Assembly: GCA_034440635.1 (NCBI GenBank)
Contig: JAOTON010001814.1
Span: 1,674,001 to 1,738,000 of the forward strand
Source: Lepas anatifera
Lineage: Eukaryota > Arthropoda > Thecostraca > Lepadidae
Length of the DNA: 64,000 nt
Direction: 5' to 3'
A model generated the notes under the pieces. It was not told the DNA's origin. It did no database searches and was given only the letters and a program-made list of their open reading frames with translations. Positions within the stretch are counted from its first letter, which is position 1. Each line of letters starts with the position of its first letter. Made by a program: the position numbers and the translations under genes. Of the stretch, positions 31,071-42,156 are shown in pieces.

Positions 31071-34000
31071 ATGAGCACATCTTCTACGTTTAGGTCAAAT
31101 ATCAGTGTTGCATCGCTAAATGTAAACGGCCTGCGTTCCCAGACCATTGACGGAGTTCCCAAAAGGAGAAAAATCTTCACGTGGCTGAAACAGTTACGTT
31201 TTGACGTAATGCTTCTCCAGGAGACACACTCGTCTGATCAGGATGAATCTCAATGGAAAAATGAATGGTCTGGCCCCATCCATTTCGCCCACGGAGAAAC
31301 TAACAGTAAAGGGGTAGCCGTGCTAGTGAAACCAAATTCAGGGATAGTGATAGATAAAGTCTGCAGTGATCCAAGTGGGAGGTTTCTCACATTCGAGCTG
31401 CAATACCACGGAATTTCAATAACGATGGGAAATATGTATGGTCCAAATAACGATAACCCCCGTATCTTTGAAGACTTTTGTCTGAAGTTGACAGAATATG
31501 AAAATGCAACAATTATTATTGGTGGTGACTTTAACCTGTGCCTAAATGTCTCTAAAGACCGATTGAGCTTGGCACGCCGAGTTACTAACAACGAAAAATG
31601 TAGGGATATATTAAAGCAATTGATGGTAGATAAGAACCTAGTTGACATTTGGCGGAAGCTATACCCTCGCGAAGAAAGCTACACATGCGTCAGGAAAAAT
31701 TCGCCAAGTAAGTCTCGCATAGACTTCTTCCTTGTCAGCCGCGAACTCGTATCAGCCGAAGCAAATCCACAAGCTGAAATTGGAAACGGTTACCTTTCTG
31801 ATCACAAGCTGGTTTCAATTTCTGTTAACATTCCAACCATTGAAATAGGTAAATCCTTTTGGAAATTTAACAATGGGCTTTTAAAAGATGAAGAATTCGT
31901 AAGTATGGTTCGTCAGAAGATCCCAGAAATTGTTCACCAAAATATGTCAAACACAACATCACAGGTAACATTGTTTGAGACAGTTCTTTGTGTGTTGAGG
32001 GGGATATATTATTGCTTTTTCGGCTCGTAAGAAAAGCCGAGCAGAACAAGCTCTGAAAGAGATAGAAGAAAATATTAAGAAAATGCAAGGAGATGATGAC
32101 GAAAACTCTAACCGCATAAAAACTTTGCTAGAACAAAGGGATGACTTGATTAATAACCTGACCAGCCGAGGAATGTTCTTAGCAAAGGTACGGTGGCGGC
32201 ATCTTGGCGAGACAGGCTCAAAATATTTCCACGATATACAAAAGCGTAACAGAGGTAAAAATATCTGCAAATCCATTTTTGTAAGGGATCAAAATAACGA
32301 AGGATCTAAAGTAATAACTAGCAACACAAGAGCGATGCTGGATGAAGGGAAGTCCTTTTTCGACAATCTCTACAAGAGGGAAACTGCTTTAGTAGACAAT
32401 GCCCCGTTCTTTGATCATCTTCCTCGTCTCTCAGACGAAGAAAGAGAATACTGTGATAGTGCCCTAAGTGTAGAAGAACTTGAACATGCTGTATTTTCGA
32501 CCCGTAATAACTCATCGCCGGGGCCTTCTGGGTATACTGGCGAATTTTATAAGTTCTTTTGGTCAGAACTAAAAAACCTAATGATGCGAGTGTGCAATGA
32601 AATCTTTGCAAATGGAAAAATGCCTGAAAATATCAAGAGAAGCGTTACAACAATTATTCCTAAAAAGGGTAAGGACAGCCGTTGTCTCGAAAACATGCGC
32701 CCAATAAGTCTTCTTAATACTTTGTTCAAAATTATTACCAAATGTCTAGCAAATAGATTATCCACTGTAATCAAATCCATAATTAATGAGGATCAAACTG
32801 GTTTCATAAAAGGAAGGTATATTGGGGAGAACGTTCGGTTAATCCTTGATACCATGGGTTATTGCGAGACGCATAAAAAATCAGCGTAGATTGGCAATAT
32901 TTGAAACGGGCAATTAGGGAATTTGGCTTCGGAAATAATTTCGTGAAATGGATAGACATTTTGTACGACCCAAGGCCAACTTGTCCTACCCTCGCATCCG
33001 TTCAAATAAATGGTTTAGTCTCCCAGCCGTATAAAATAGAACGGGGCCTCAGACAGGGGTGCCCGTTAAGTTGTCTCTTGTTTTTGTTATGCTTTGAACC
33101 CCTTTTGGAACGCATCAGAAGATGCAGATCAATCAGAGGTATCACCGTAGAGCAAACAGAAGTTAAGGTCAGCGCCTACGCGGACGACGTGACGCTGATA
33201 GAAGACGGTAGTAGGGACTCCTTGAAAGCATCCTTAGACATCTTTGATGAGTTTAGGGCAATTTCAGGATTAGGCCTTAATCGTAGAAAGACGCAGGCTC
33301 TGTGGATTGGAGAAGATGCGTCAAATCAGCAGCCCATGTGTCCCGAATATGATATTTAATGGCCAAATGACACGATAGAAATTTTAGGCATTCAAATTTC
33401 AAATAATCCTAACACTGATATCTGCAAAACAAATTATGAAAGCAAGTTTAAAAGTATGAAGGCTCGTCTCACTCCGTGGAACGGAAGAGTTCTCACACCT
33501 TTTGGAAAAATACACTTAATTAAATCGGAAATCATGTCGCAGCTAGTGTATCTAATGACCGTCTTGCCAGCACCTAAACAAGAATTTGTTAAAGCCGTTG
33601 AAAGATCACTATTTAACTTCATATGGGGCGGGAAGAAAGATCGTGTAAAGAGGGCAACGCTAAAATCAAAATATAAAAACGGTGGCCTGGCCGTACCGGA
33701 CATCACAGTTCAGTCAAAAAGCCTAAAAATGACTTGGGCAAAAAAATTCATGGATCAAAGTAACGCGGCAAAATGGAAAAATGTTGTTAAAAATATGCTA
33801 TCACTTAACGGAAACACTTCAATCTTTCATTGCAATTGTAGTGATAAGCTGATACAGAAGCACATACAAAATCCGTTTTGGGTAGAAGCCTGCTCCGCAT
33901 GGAGTTCAACCATCGAATGGCAAGAGGATAGTGGAGCTCACTTACTCAATCAAGTTATATGGATAAATAGGCACGTGAAGTTAGAACAGAATAACACAAT

Positions 34001-34838
34001 CAACAGGTCAAGTATAATTAACAAGGGATTATTGAAAATTAGCGATGTTTACGACGCAAGAGAGAAGTATCTAATGACGTCAAACCAAGTGGCCGAAAAG
34101 TTCGGCATTCACCCGATGACAGCCCATTCAATTATGAGGGCAATTCCAAACAGATGGAAGCAACAGATAGAGACCGATAGGCCAAACTTTAGCAAGCCAG
34201 AAGATATTTTTGAGCTGTTGCAGACTACACCGAAGACCGCGAAATGGGCTTACACACAACTTATAGACACTCACCTGCCCACAGAACTGGAGACATGTCG
34301 CCTAAAATGGGAAAATGATCTATCGATAATGCAACAAATTGATTGGCCAAAAGTTTACACTAACTTGCACGCATGTTCAAATGATAAGAGGCTAAAATGG
34401 CTACAGTATCAATTTCTAAAGAGAATATTGCCGACGAACAGGCTGCTTTATATATACGGAATTAAAGAAAGCGACAAATGCAAAAATTGCCCAATATATT
34501 CAGAGACTATTATACATAAATTTTGGCTCTGTCCATCTGTACGGTTGCTATGGAGAGAATTAGAAAACTTATTAGGATTATCCGAAAGCTTAACCTGCGC
34601 TAACATTTTCCTCGGAAAAGAGCTAACAAACAACGTAAAATCAAAACAGGTAAATTCGATGATTATGATGGTTAAAGATTTCATTTGGAGGCAGAGAGAC
34701 CGTAACGATAGCCCTACTGTTAATCATCTTAAGAAATATTTGAAGGGATATCTTGAGGTAGAGAAATATATTTCTAAAATAGAAAGAAAGAGCCAACAGT
34801 TCGATGACGTATGGGGAGGGTTATACCAACGCCTATGA
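31071..34838 (+). pseudogene. LINE ORF2: endonuclease plus reverse transcriptase, broken
   Basis: The endonuclease (31071 to about 31900) shows SVASLNVNGLRS, MLLQETHSS, GNMYGPNND, IIIGGDFNLCL, SRIDFFLVS and LSDHKLVSI. A one-base frameshift in a G run at 31999-32003 leads to the next block. The reverse transcriptase follows with SSPGPSGYTGEFYKFFW, MRPISLLNTLFKIITK and DQTGFIKGRYIGENVR. At about 32887 a deletion and frameshift remove the segment expected to carry the first catalytic Asp. It then resumes with ERGLRQGCPLSCLLF and SAYADDVTLIEDG (about 33171-33210). A TAA at 33357 interrupts the frame once more. The C-terminal part has a Cys-x2-Cys-x7-His-x4-Cys motif (CKNCPIYSETIIHKFWLC) and ends at 34838. 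The copy cannot encode a working enzyme. Confidence 0.9.
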
Positions 34839-34892
34839 ATTAAACCTGAGAAAACTAAACACTTCCTCGCTCATCACTGCTAACAATACTCA

Positions 34893-34911
34893 GACACACG
34901 CACACGCACAC

Positions 34912-34949
<38 letters not shown>

Positions 34950-34968
34950 ATACGCACACCCACACCCA
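34893..34968 (+). repeat. CA microsatellite in LINE 3' region
   Basis: Mostly (CA)n with CG and TA interruptions, downstream of the ORF2 stop. 34969-35177 is 3' untranslated LINE sequence ending in A7. Confidence 0.9.
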
Positions 34969-35188
34969 GTGCTCGTTTCTTACAAGCGTAATTAATTATG
35001 TGAAGATCAAATGTACCACCAACTGCGGGGTAGGTATTCTTGACTGTTTTCACAGCTTGTAGTAGTGGTATATTGAGTCGTATTATCTGTGTTTGACTAG
35101 ATCTAGTTGGTGTCTTGTTACCCTCTGAACAAGAAATAGGTGTAAAATACAGGGCTCCGGCCGACACCTGAAAAAAAGAGTCTTTGCC

Positions 35189-36890
35189 GTTCCTGAGACT
35201 GACTCTCGGAGGCCCCCTGAAATAGACTTGCGAGGCCCTGAGAACCACTCTCTGGGGCCCCTGAGACTAGCTCAGCCCCCACCTCCCCTGAGACAGCCTC
35301 CCGGGGCCCCTGATACCGACTTTTGGGGCCCCTGAGATCAACCCTCTGGGGGCCCCCGAAGTCTGCTTTCGGGAGGCCTTGAGACTGACTCTCAGGGCGG
35401 GGGCCTTGAGGCCGACTCGGGACGCCCTGAGAACAAATCTTCAGGGGCCCCTGAGACTGACTCTGGGGGCCCCGTGATCAGAGAATTCTTTGCAGTGGTT
35501 CAGATTGGCCCAAGGGGGTCTGTGGACGCCTAGGGCCCCCTTGGCTACACCACTGCATCCACACTTTCGGGGCCCTCCGAAATCACCATTTGGAGGCCCC
35601 TAAAATAATTTCTCCCCCAGACCAATACTCCAGAGCCCTTTGATACTAAAGCCCGGGGCTTCTAAGACCAAGCTCGGGGTCCCACTTAGATCAGGCTCAG
35701 GGGCACCCTTAGACCCATGCTCGCGCTTTTCTCGGGAGTAACTTGACACCGATGTTCCGGGGCCCTCAAGATCAATATTTCGAGCCCCCCCGAGACTAAT
35801 GCTCGTTACTCTGGAGTCCCTCAATGCCGATACTCGGGGTCCTGAACCCAGGCTTGGGGCCCCTGAGACCAAACTCTGCGTCCATGAGATCAATGCTCCT
35901 GCCTCACTCATGAGTCCCTCGATATAAATAGTCGGGTGCACCCCGAGGGGGCCCTGAACCCCTGAGACCAAGCTCGGGGGCCCCTGAGACCAGGCTTGAG
36001 GGGACCCTGAGACCAAGCTTGGATGCTCCCTGGGACCAAGCTCGAGGGCCCCCTGACACCAAGCTCGGGGGTTCCCTGAGACCAAGCTCGAGACCCCGTG
36101 AGACCAAGATCGAAAGGCCCATGAGACCAAACATCGAAAGGTCCACGAGACCAAGCTCGGTTGTCCCCTGAGACAAAGTTCGGGGGCCCCTGAGACCAAG
36201 CTCAGGGGCCCCCGAGATCAATGTTCAGTATTCCAGAGCCCTTGATACCGATGATCAGGGGGCCCCCTGAGACCAAGCTCGGAAAGCCCGTGAGACCAAG
36301 CTCGGGAGCCCCTGAGACTAAGCTCAGGGGCCCTCGAGATCAATGTTCGGTATTCCAGAGCCCTCGATACCGATGATCGGAGGTCCCCTGAGACCAAGCT
36401 CGGGAGCCCCCTGAGACCAAGATCAGGGGTTTCCGAGACCAATGCTGGTGTTTTCCAGTGCATACGGTCAGCCTTATGCATCCAATACCCTCGGATGCTC
36501 CCCTGAGACCAAGCTTGAGGGCCCCCTGACACTAAGCTCGGGGAGAGGGGGGCCTGAGACCAATCTTGGGGGCACCCCTGAGACCAAGCTCAGGGCCCCT
36601 GAGACCAAGCTCGGGGGCCCTGAAACCAAGCTCAGGGCCCCTGAGACCAAAATCGAAAGGCCCGTGAGACCAAGATCGAAAGGCCCGTGAGACCGAGCTC
36701 AGGGGAGGGGCCTTGAGACCAAGCTCGGGGCCCTGAGGCCAAGCTCGGGACCCCCTGAGACTGAACCTAAGGATCCCCCAAGATCAATATTCGGTATTCT
36801 GGAGCCCTCGATACCGATTATCGGGGGCCTCCTGAGACCAAGCTCGGGAGGGGCCTCGAGACCAAGCTCAGGGGGCCGCGAGATCAATGG
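35189..36890 (-). repeat. GAGACCAAGCTCGGGGGCC-type array (level-3 interior, right of LINE)
   Basis: From 35189 to 35480 the units are GAGACTGACTCTCGG / GGGGCCCCTGA. After the internal end at 35555, units of about 22-30 bp with GAGACCAAGCTCGGG run to 36890. Long minus-strand frames (rich in Gly, Leu, Ser) come from the repetition and are not called genes. Confidence 0.75.
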
Positions 36891-36973
36891 TCGTGTTTTT
36901 AGTGCATAAGGTCAGCCAAAGGGGGTCCGCGGACCCCAGGGACCCCTCCCCTGGCTACGCCACTGTCAGAACA

Positions 36974-37560
36974 TCTCAAGGGGCCCATTCAAGCTCAGTG
37001 GTCAGTGGCTGTAAAGCCTTATAGGGGGTCCCAGACCATCTCAGGGACTCTCAGTTCAACACAGAGGCCAATATTAGCTCTGATGACCAGATAAGCTTAA
37101 GGGCCCGGATCATCCAGGGGCCCCTTGTCGGCATATATGGGGTTTCAGAACAGTTCAGGGTTTCAATTAAAGCTTACAACCCAATTTCAAGGCAGGGCCC
37201 TATCACTGTGCAGGGGCCTCAGATAAGTTTAGGGTCTTCTGTGCATCACAGGGAATCCAGATTAGCACAAGGGGCAATATTAACTGTACGGTCCCAGCTC
37301 AGCTCAGGGGCCCCCCAGGTCGGTGGATATAGGGCCTGGCCAACTTACAGGGCCCTGTTCAAGGTCAAGGCTCCTAGCTCAGTTTAGGCATCCTAGAACA
37401 GTTCATGCTGCCCAAACCACCTCAGGGGCGCTCAGTTCAGCTCAAGGGGCCCAGATTAGCTCGTATGGCATCAGAGACCAGTTCAGGGGCCCCCAGAAGC
37501 TCAGGGGACCTTAAAATCGACTCATATGACCTCAACTTAGTTTAGGGGTACAGGTAAGTT
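36974..37560 (+). repeat. CTCAGGGGCCCAGA-type array (level-2 interior, right)
   Basis: Continuation of 28935-29519 beyond the level-3 insertion. Units include GCTCAGGGGCCCCCAG and AGTTCAGGGGCCCC. Confidence 0.7.
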
Positions 37561-37715
37561 TAACGGAGTTCCGGGGCAAGCTATCGGGCCAATTAGAGTT
37601 TCTTGCTTGATATTACAGTTCTTGATATTCTTATCTCCGTTGCGGGGGCCCATCACTGAAAAGTGGGGGGGCCAGTGGCCCCTGGCCCCCCGGTTCCTAC
37701 GCCTATGCTCTGATC

Positions 37716-39371
37716 CACACCAGGGGCCTCCTGAGCTGGTCTTGAATAGACAGAGAATAATAACACAAGGTCAACTCCCATCACCTCGGGGGTCACGGGG
37801 CTAGTCTAATCCCAGGGGGCACAACTGGGGCAGCTGCTCTGGAGGACTCTGATCCACGCTAGGGGCCCCTGAACTGGTCTTGAATTGATGGGGAATAAGG
37901 ACACAGTGCATGCTCCCCTTGTAAAATGGAGCTAACGAAGATTATGAGCCGCCATCGCTAAAACGGCTTGTGATGCCTAGGCACCCCGGGTTAAATAAAT
38001 TGCTTATTATACTGGTGGATTCTGGGGACGGGTGATAAAAAGGCATGTGCCCCTGGGCTCAGAGCACAAAACCCTGAACCAGGATTTGTACGAATTAATT
38101 TAAATGAATGAAGAACTAGTTTCTCACAATTTTCAGCCCTATCCAAACTACCAGTCTGTTTACTTTTTCTTAACTTCAACTGGGACCGATCCTTGAAAAT
38201 AGGGAACTTTTAAACGCGTTAAAAAGGTATCTCCCAAATTATTCCGGCAACAAAAATTGTATCCGTCCAAGGTCACTATGCCACACCTCCTCCCACGGCC
38301 CTTGTGGGAGCCGCGGATCTTAATCCGCGTTCAACCAGGGCTCACTCGTCACGACACAACCAGTGGGCATAACAAATGAATTTTCTACTCCAATATGTCT
38401 TATCATGCACATAGTGACGGAAATCACAGGCTCCGCTTAATTCTTTGATGTCAAGTACTTGCATAAGCTGGCTGATTTGTCCTTAAATCTATCCCAAAAA
38501 GTCGTGTTCTGGGTATTTTGATTATATTTCGGTGACATTTCTTTTTCTGGTTTTGATTCAGTTTTCCTTCTCCGTCAATGCTTGATTTGCATTTTTCTTG
38601 GACCAAAAGTACCCAAAAATTTATCTTAACTAAGATATAGTAATTTTTTTAGGTTACGTTAAAAGTGCCCTTTCTCTCCCAGGGCGCCCCTCAAAGGTGG
38701 TGTGCCCCCTACACCAAATCTCTGGCTGCGCCCCTGATTGTGGGAAGATTTAAAGCTCAGATTTGATTATTTTAAGACGTGTCTGTAGCTTTGGGATGCC
38801 GCCTAAAAATACCTGCCCAACATTAAAATAAAATGTTCCCTGTGCTATAAAAGGTGCAAAAAAGCAATGAATAACATATTTGGTGCAATGAAGGAGTGCC
38901 GCCCCCAACGCCGCCGCCCCTATGGGGTGCCGCCCCCACCGGCTGAGCACCCCCAAAGATTTTTGGAAAATTACACCCCTGATATCTGTGCCAGTAGAGT
39001 ATGGGGTCAGCGGTTCAGTGCGTCTCCGGTGTAGCAGACTTATTCGGCTCAGCAAAGAAGCTTAGAAACCTTAAATAAACAAACTTTCCACAAATGTAAC
39101 AACTAACTACCAACATGGATAAATTGCGCTCTGTTTATGATAAAAGTTTTTCATGAAAAGTGCGAACGAAAACTTTCCACTACGAAAACTTTCCAGCAGT
39201 GCTTCATATTAAAAATAGCGGTAGCGGAATAGCGGAGTAGCGGGTAGCGGTTTCGTGATTTTGAAAAAAGTAGCGCTAGTAGCGCTAGTTGCGGTTTCAG
39301 TAAGCCAAGGTAGTGGAAGTAGCGGTAGCGGACCTAGCGGTTTAGGAATTTGGTAGCGACGCCCACCTTTA
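37716..39371. other. Level-1 right flank and TAGCGG-rich stretch
   Basis: 37716-37870 is the resumed level-1 array. 37900-38736 is AT-rich with no recognised feature. 38737-39190 is unrecognised apart from a hAT-like end word AAAATTACACCCCTG finishing at 38981. 39214-39352 is an irregular TAGCGG/GTAGCGGTAGCGG repeat ending in GTAGCGACGCCCACC, which looks like another transposon end. Confidence 0.5.
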
Positions 39372-40060
39372 ATGATTCAATCAATCAATCAGTCAATCAA
39401 TTTTTTATTTTATTTTCCATACAGACAGGCGAAGAGAAGCAAAGGAGAAGAATAGCAGATAAGAAGCATGAGAAAGGCAGCAATAGTCATACAGTAACGT
39501 AAAAGTGATGTCGGTGAGTATGTTATGAGATCTCAACAAATAAACACAATGTTGGTCAGCAGAAATAACACAAAAAACAAAAAACACCGCAGAAAAGCAA
39601 AAAAGAAGAAGAAACAATACAAAACAAAGTGAGCGACCAGATAATTCAAAACACGCCTAACAAAAAAAAAACAGAATGACAAAAAAACTGAACAAAATGA
39701 CAAAAACTAACAAATTATAGTTCTAAGCTAGTTTGAAGTCGTGGGCCCACATATGCTGTTTAAGTTAGTCACAAACGAGAAAAATACCCAAGATCACATA
39801 AATGTGCCGGATAAGAGCAAACAATAGTGGTAGTTAATGAAACAAAAACAAAGCATCAAGCAGGAAACCAAAAGCGCAAAAATAAGACGAAGAGCATAAC
39901 CAGGCGAAATGAGCGCAGAGATGACACTAAAAGCGCATTAAGCAAAACGAAAAGGACAAATAATGGTGTGAGTTAAGTGGAACAGCACGACAGCAGCGAC
40001 AAAAAGCAAAACAAGCAATACAAGAGACAAAATGAGCATAGCAAAACGAAACGAGCTACC
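39372..40060 (-). mobile_element. Probable LINE 3' tail with TTGA repeats
   Basis: Read on the minus strand the segment ends CCATATGGAAAATAAAATAAAA-like sequence and then TTGATTGATTGACTGATTGA. An AATAAA-rich end followed by a short tandem tail is typical of some non-LTR elements. 39420-40060 would be its 3' region; no coding motif was found, so the family is not assigned. Confidence 0.4.
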
Positions 40061-40099
40061 GTAATATCCCATGGGTGTTAATTTCTCCCAAGGGCGCAG

Positions 40100-41720
40100 A
40101 GCGGGCAGGTCAGCGAGAAGGCGATTGTGTTGGGGAAGTCTTGTTCGACATCGTGGTTGGTCTCCAGTTTACGGCTGGTCAGCCTCAACACCTTGACCAA
40201 CCTCGGCGAATCATCGGCTGAGAGCCCCATCGACCGTCCAACAGCACATCCGTAACGGCCGGCGAGAGCGAGCGAGAAGGGCTTACACCGCGTGGAGTTT
40301 CAGCAAACATGGATCCCGCTGTCTGATCAGGCGACGAGATGGGCCCGGGCTAAGCCAGCGATATACCAGGGCACCGACGGCCAGCCGCTCCGCACGGACT
40401 GGTTACCCACACCGCGCCCCAGGGACTCCGTCATCCGTCCAGCCTCCACACTCCAGAGGCGAACCTGGGGTCTGATGGGCCCTTCAGTCAAATATTGGCT
40501 GTGAGAGTGACGATTCACTTCATGCAGATCCCGGTAGTACGGCGCACTGGTGCTCCCGGAAGTACGGCGTACGCGTCATCACCACCAAAGGCTCATAGTA
40601 ACTAGTAAGCTGGCCAGTGGGGTGATGATCGCGAAGAGGCAGTCGAGACGGCGGCGGCCGCCGTGGTTGGTCTTCAGCTAAGAGCTGGTCAGGTTAAACA
40701 CCCTAGTCCATCTTGCCCAGGCCGGTAGTCCACTCCCCCACTGTCCAGCCGGTGGAGAGGGGGAAGAGAGAGCCTGTAGTGTGCTGAGACCCATCACATA
40801 CGAGTCTAGCTGTCTGAGGGCAGAGAGCAGGGTTTATGCGACGCTGGATCGTGCCAGCGACGAGACCACTCGCCCTGGGTAGGTTTGTTCTCTATGCAGT
40901 GCCTCGGGTCCTCCAACATCCGCTTGCTCTTCGGTTCTCCGAACCGGGTTCCGTCGGGGCACACGTATGGCTCTGGTCTGGAAGGGGGCAGCAGAAGGTT
41001 GCTGAGTTCTATGTGACCTAGCGTAGGTCACATAGTGTAAGCAGGTGCCGCCGTCACCAAAGGCAGGGAGCCAGCCAGAGAGACGGTGATTGTGCCGAGG
41101 CAGCCGAGTCGGACATCATGGTTTTTTTATAAATTTCGTTCAGTTGTTCCTAGTACGGCTGCTGGAGTCGGAGTCTCACTAAAGTCATCAAGGGACTTGT
41201 CACGGAGACCCCGACCCCACCACCCGAACGAGCAACTCCCTCAATGGAGGGTAAATTTAGAAGCCAAAGTTTAACGTCCCACAAAGCACAGGGACGGCCG
41301 CCCCGCTCAGGTCACCCTCTCACCAGTCGGTTGCCAGCCGACCTACGTCGGGCAAACTATTGAGCGCCGGAGCGTCTCAGGGAACCGATCCCAAGCCTGG
41401 ACATGCACTGCCACTGCATGCTTCTGAGCAGCGGGCCGGAGCCCAACGCTCACCAACTGAGCTACCGGGCGCTCACAGTTGCCAGTACCTGGTTGGTCCT
41501 CAGCTCACAGTTGCTCAGGTTGCGCACCTTATCATCTTGTCTACATCGTTTGTAGAGAGACGGTGATTGTCTGAGGAAGTCGAGGCGGACGTCATGGTTG
41601 ATCTACAGCTTTACGGTATGTTCGGTTCCACACCTTGACCATCGTGTCCCATCGTGTGCAGAGAGACTGTGATCTCGCCGAGGCAGTCGAGGCAGTGATT
41701 ATAGGCGCATCCAGCGGGAT
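40100..41720 (+). repeat. Diverged tandem repeat with GAGACGGTGATTGTGCCGAGG module
   Basis: A module resembling GAGACGGTGATTGTGCCGAG, followed by AGTCGAGGCGGACATCATGG and often GTTGGTCTTCAGCT, recurs near 40118, 40630, 41075, 41557 and 41665. Spacing is about 445-510 bp except for the last. No coding function is supported. Confidence 0.6.
41165..41478 (-). mobile_element. tRNA-derived SINE, family 2, copy a
   Basis: The minus strand starts GCGCCCGGTAGCTCAGTTGG (A box TAGCTCAGTTGG) and has GGGATCGGTTCCC as a possible B-box relic. The body shares TTGAGCGCCGGAG (inverted), AAGCCTGGACATGCACTGCC and GATTTAGAAGCCAA-like words with 42765-42995. Confidence 0.7.
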
Positions 41721-41737
41721 GCCAAAGGCATACGCGT

Positions 41738-41893
41738 CGGAAAAGGGGGGGGGGGGGGCCCCCCCCCCCCCTTTTAGCCAAAAATTTCCCTTATTTTAAA
41801 AAAAAAAAAAAAAAAACCAAAATCTTTTCCTCCCCCCCCCGGGAAAAAGAGGAAAAAAAAAAATTTTTTTTTTAAATTTTTTTTTTAAAAAGG
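41738..41893. other. Homopolymer block, probable sequence or assembly artefact
   Basis: Successive runs of G, C, A and T of 10-18 bases, such as GGGGCCCC expanded on both sides, an A run and two long T runs, replace normal sequence. Nothing else in the window has this texture. It looks like uncorrected low-quality sequence just upstream of TARDBP. Confidence 0.7.
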
Positions 41894-42097
41894 TTTAAGT
41901 TTTAGCTTCCTTTTTGAAAGGCATTCAGGCTAGACCACCAAGTCCACGGTCACTGGACTGATTGAAACATAATCTGGTACGGAAATACCATCCGTCTGGT
42001 ACGGAGCTGTATTCTCAAATGCCAGCATGTCACGCCGGCCACTTGCGCGGAAGGCATTTGAGAGGAGTGAGAGTGCCGGTTGTGGGGTGTAGGTTAG

Positions 42098-42122
42098 CCC
42101 TGTGTGAGTGTGTGTGAGTGAT
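42098..42122 (+). promoter_or_regulatory. GT-rich tract in presumed TARDBP 5' UTR
   Basis: GTGTGAGTGTGTGTGAGTG lies about 40 bases before the start codon. TDP-43 is known to bind UG-rich RNA and to control its own mRNA in vertebrates through the 3' UTR. Self-binding here is inference, and the transcription start is not defined. Confidence 0.35.
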
Positions 42123-42156
42123 AGTTCCTTGGTTTCTTCATTTCTTTGCTGCAAAA

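Larger units (their letters stand above)
30910..35177 (+). mobile_element. L1/Tx1-type non-LTR retrotransposon, 4.3 kb, with 11-bp TSD and A tail
   Basis: GAGTCTTTGCC occurs exactly at 30899-30909 and 35178-35188, with a run of seven A immediately before the right copy. Inside are an apurinic-type endonuclease, a reverse transcriptase and a C-terminal CCHC motif, but no ORF1, so the copy is probably 5'-truncated. It lies in the array of the level-3 element and is the youngest layer of the nest. Confidence 0.9.
29520..36965. mobile_element. Nested hAT-like element (level 3), 7.4 kb, exact 8-bp TSD
   Basis: Ends CAGTGGCGTAGCCAGG and CCTGGCTACGCCACTG are perfect 16-bp inverted repeats. Exact duplication TCAGAACA at 29512-29519 and 36966-36973. 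A second related right end (CCTTGGCTACACCACTG) finishes at 35555. The interior has an AT-rich left part (29600-30480) and a GGGGCCCCTGAGACTGACT array, which is interrupted by the LINE at 30910-35177. Confidence 0.9.
27839..37707. mobile_element. Nested hAT-like element (level 2), 9.9 kb, exact 8-bp TSD
   Basis: Left end CAGGGGCGTAGGAACGG and right end CCGGTTCCTACGCCTATG. Exact duplication CTCTGATC at 27831-27838 and 37708-37715. A second, related right end (CCCCGGTTCCTATGTCTATG, ending 28934) lies inside, followed by a CTCAGGGGCCC array (28935-29519) that resumes at 36974 after the level-3 insertion. Confidence 0.85.
27173..38736. mobile_element. Outer hAT-like element (nesting level 1), 11.6 kb with insertions
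   Basis: Ends CAGGGGCGCAGCCAGG (27173) and CTGGCTGCGCCCCTG (ending 38736) are inverted repeats. Flanking 8-mers ATCGTGGA and ATTGTGGG agree at 6 of 8, consistent with an old TSD. Its own interior is an array of GAGCTGATCTGG / GCCCC units (27300-27830, resuming at 37716-37870) and AT-rich right flank. Element 27839-37707 is inserted into that array. Confidence 0.65.

Noticed and set aside
35600..36532. Long minus-strand frames rich in Gly, Leu and Ser
   Set aside because: They follow the GAGACCAAGCTC minisatellite; no domain and no stable start.
41165..41478. tRNA gene on the minus strand
   Set aside because: Good A box but no proper acceptor stem or T arm, and a repeated non-tRNA body follows: a SINE.
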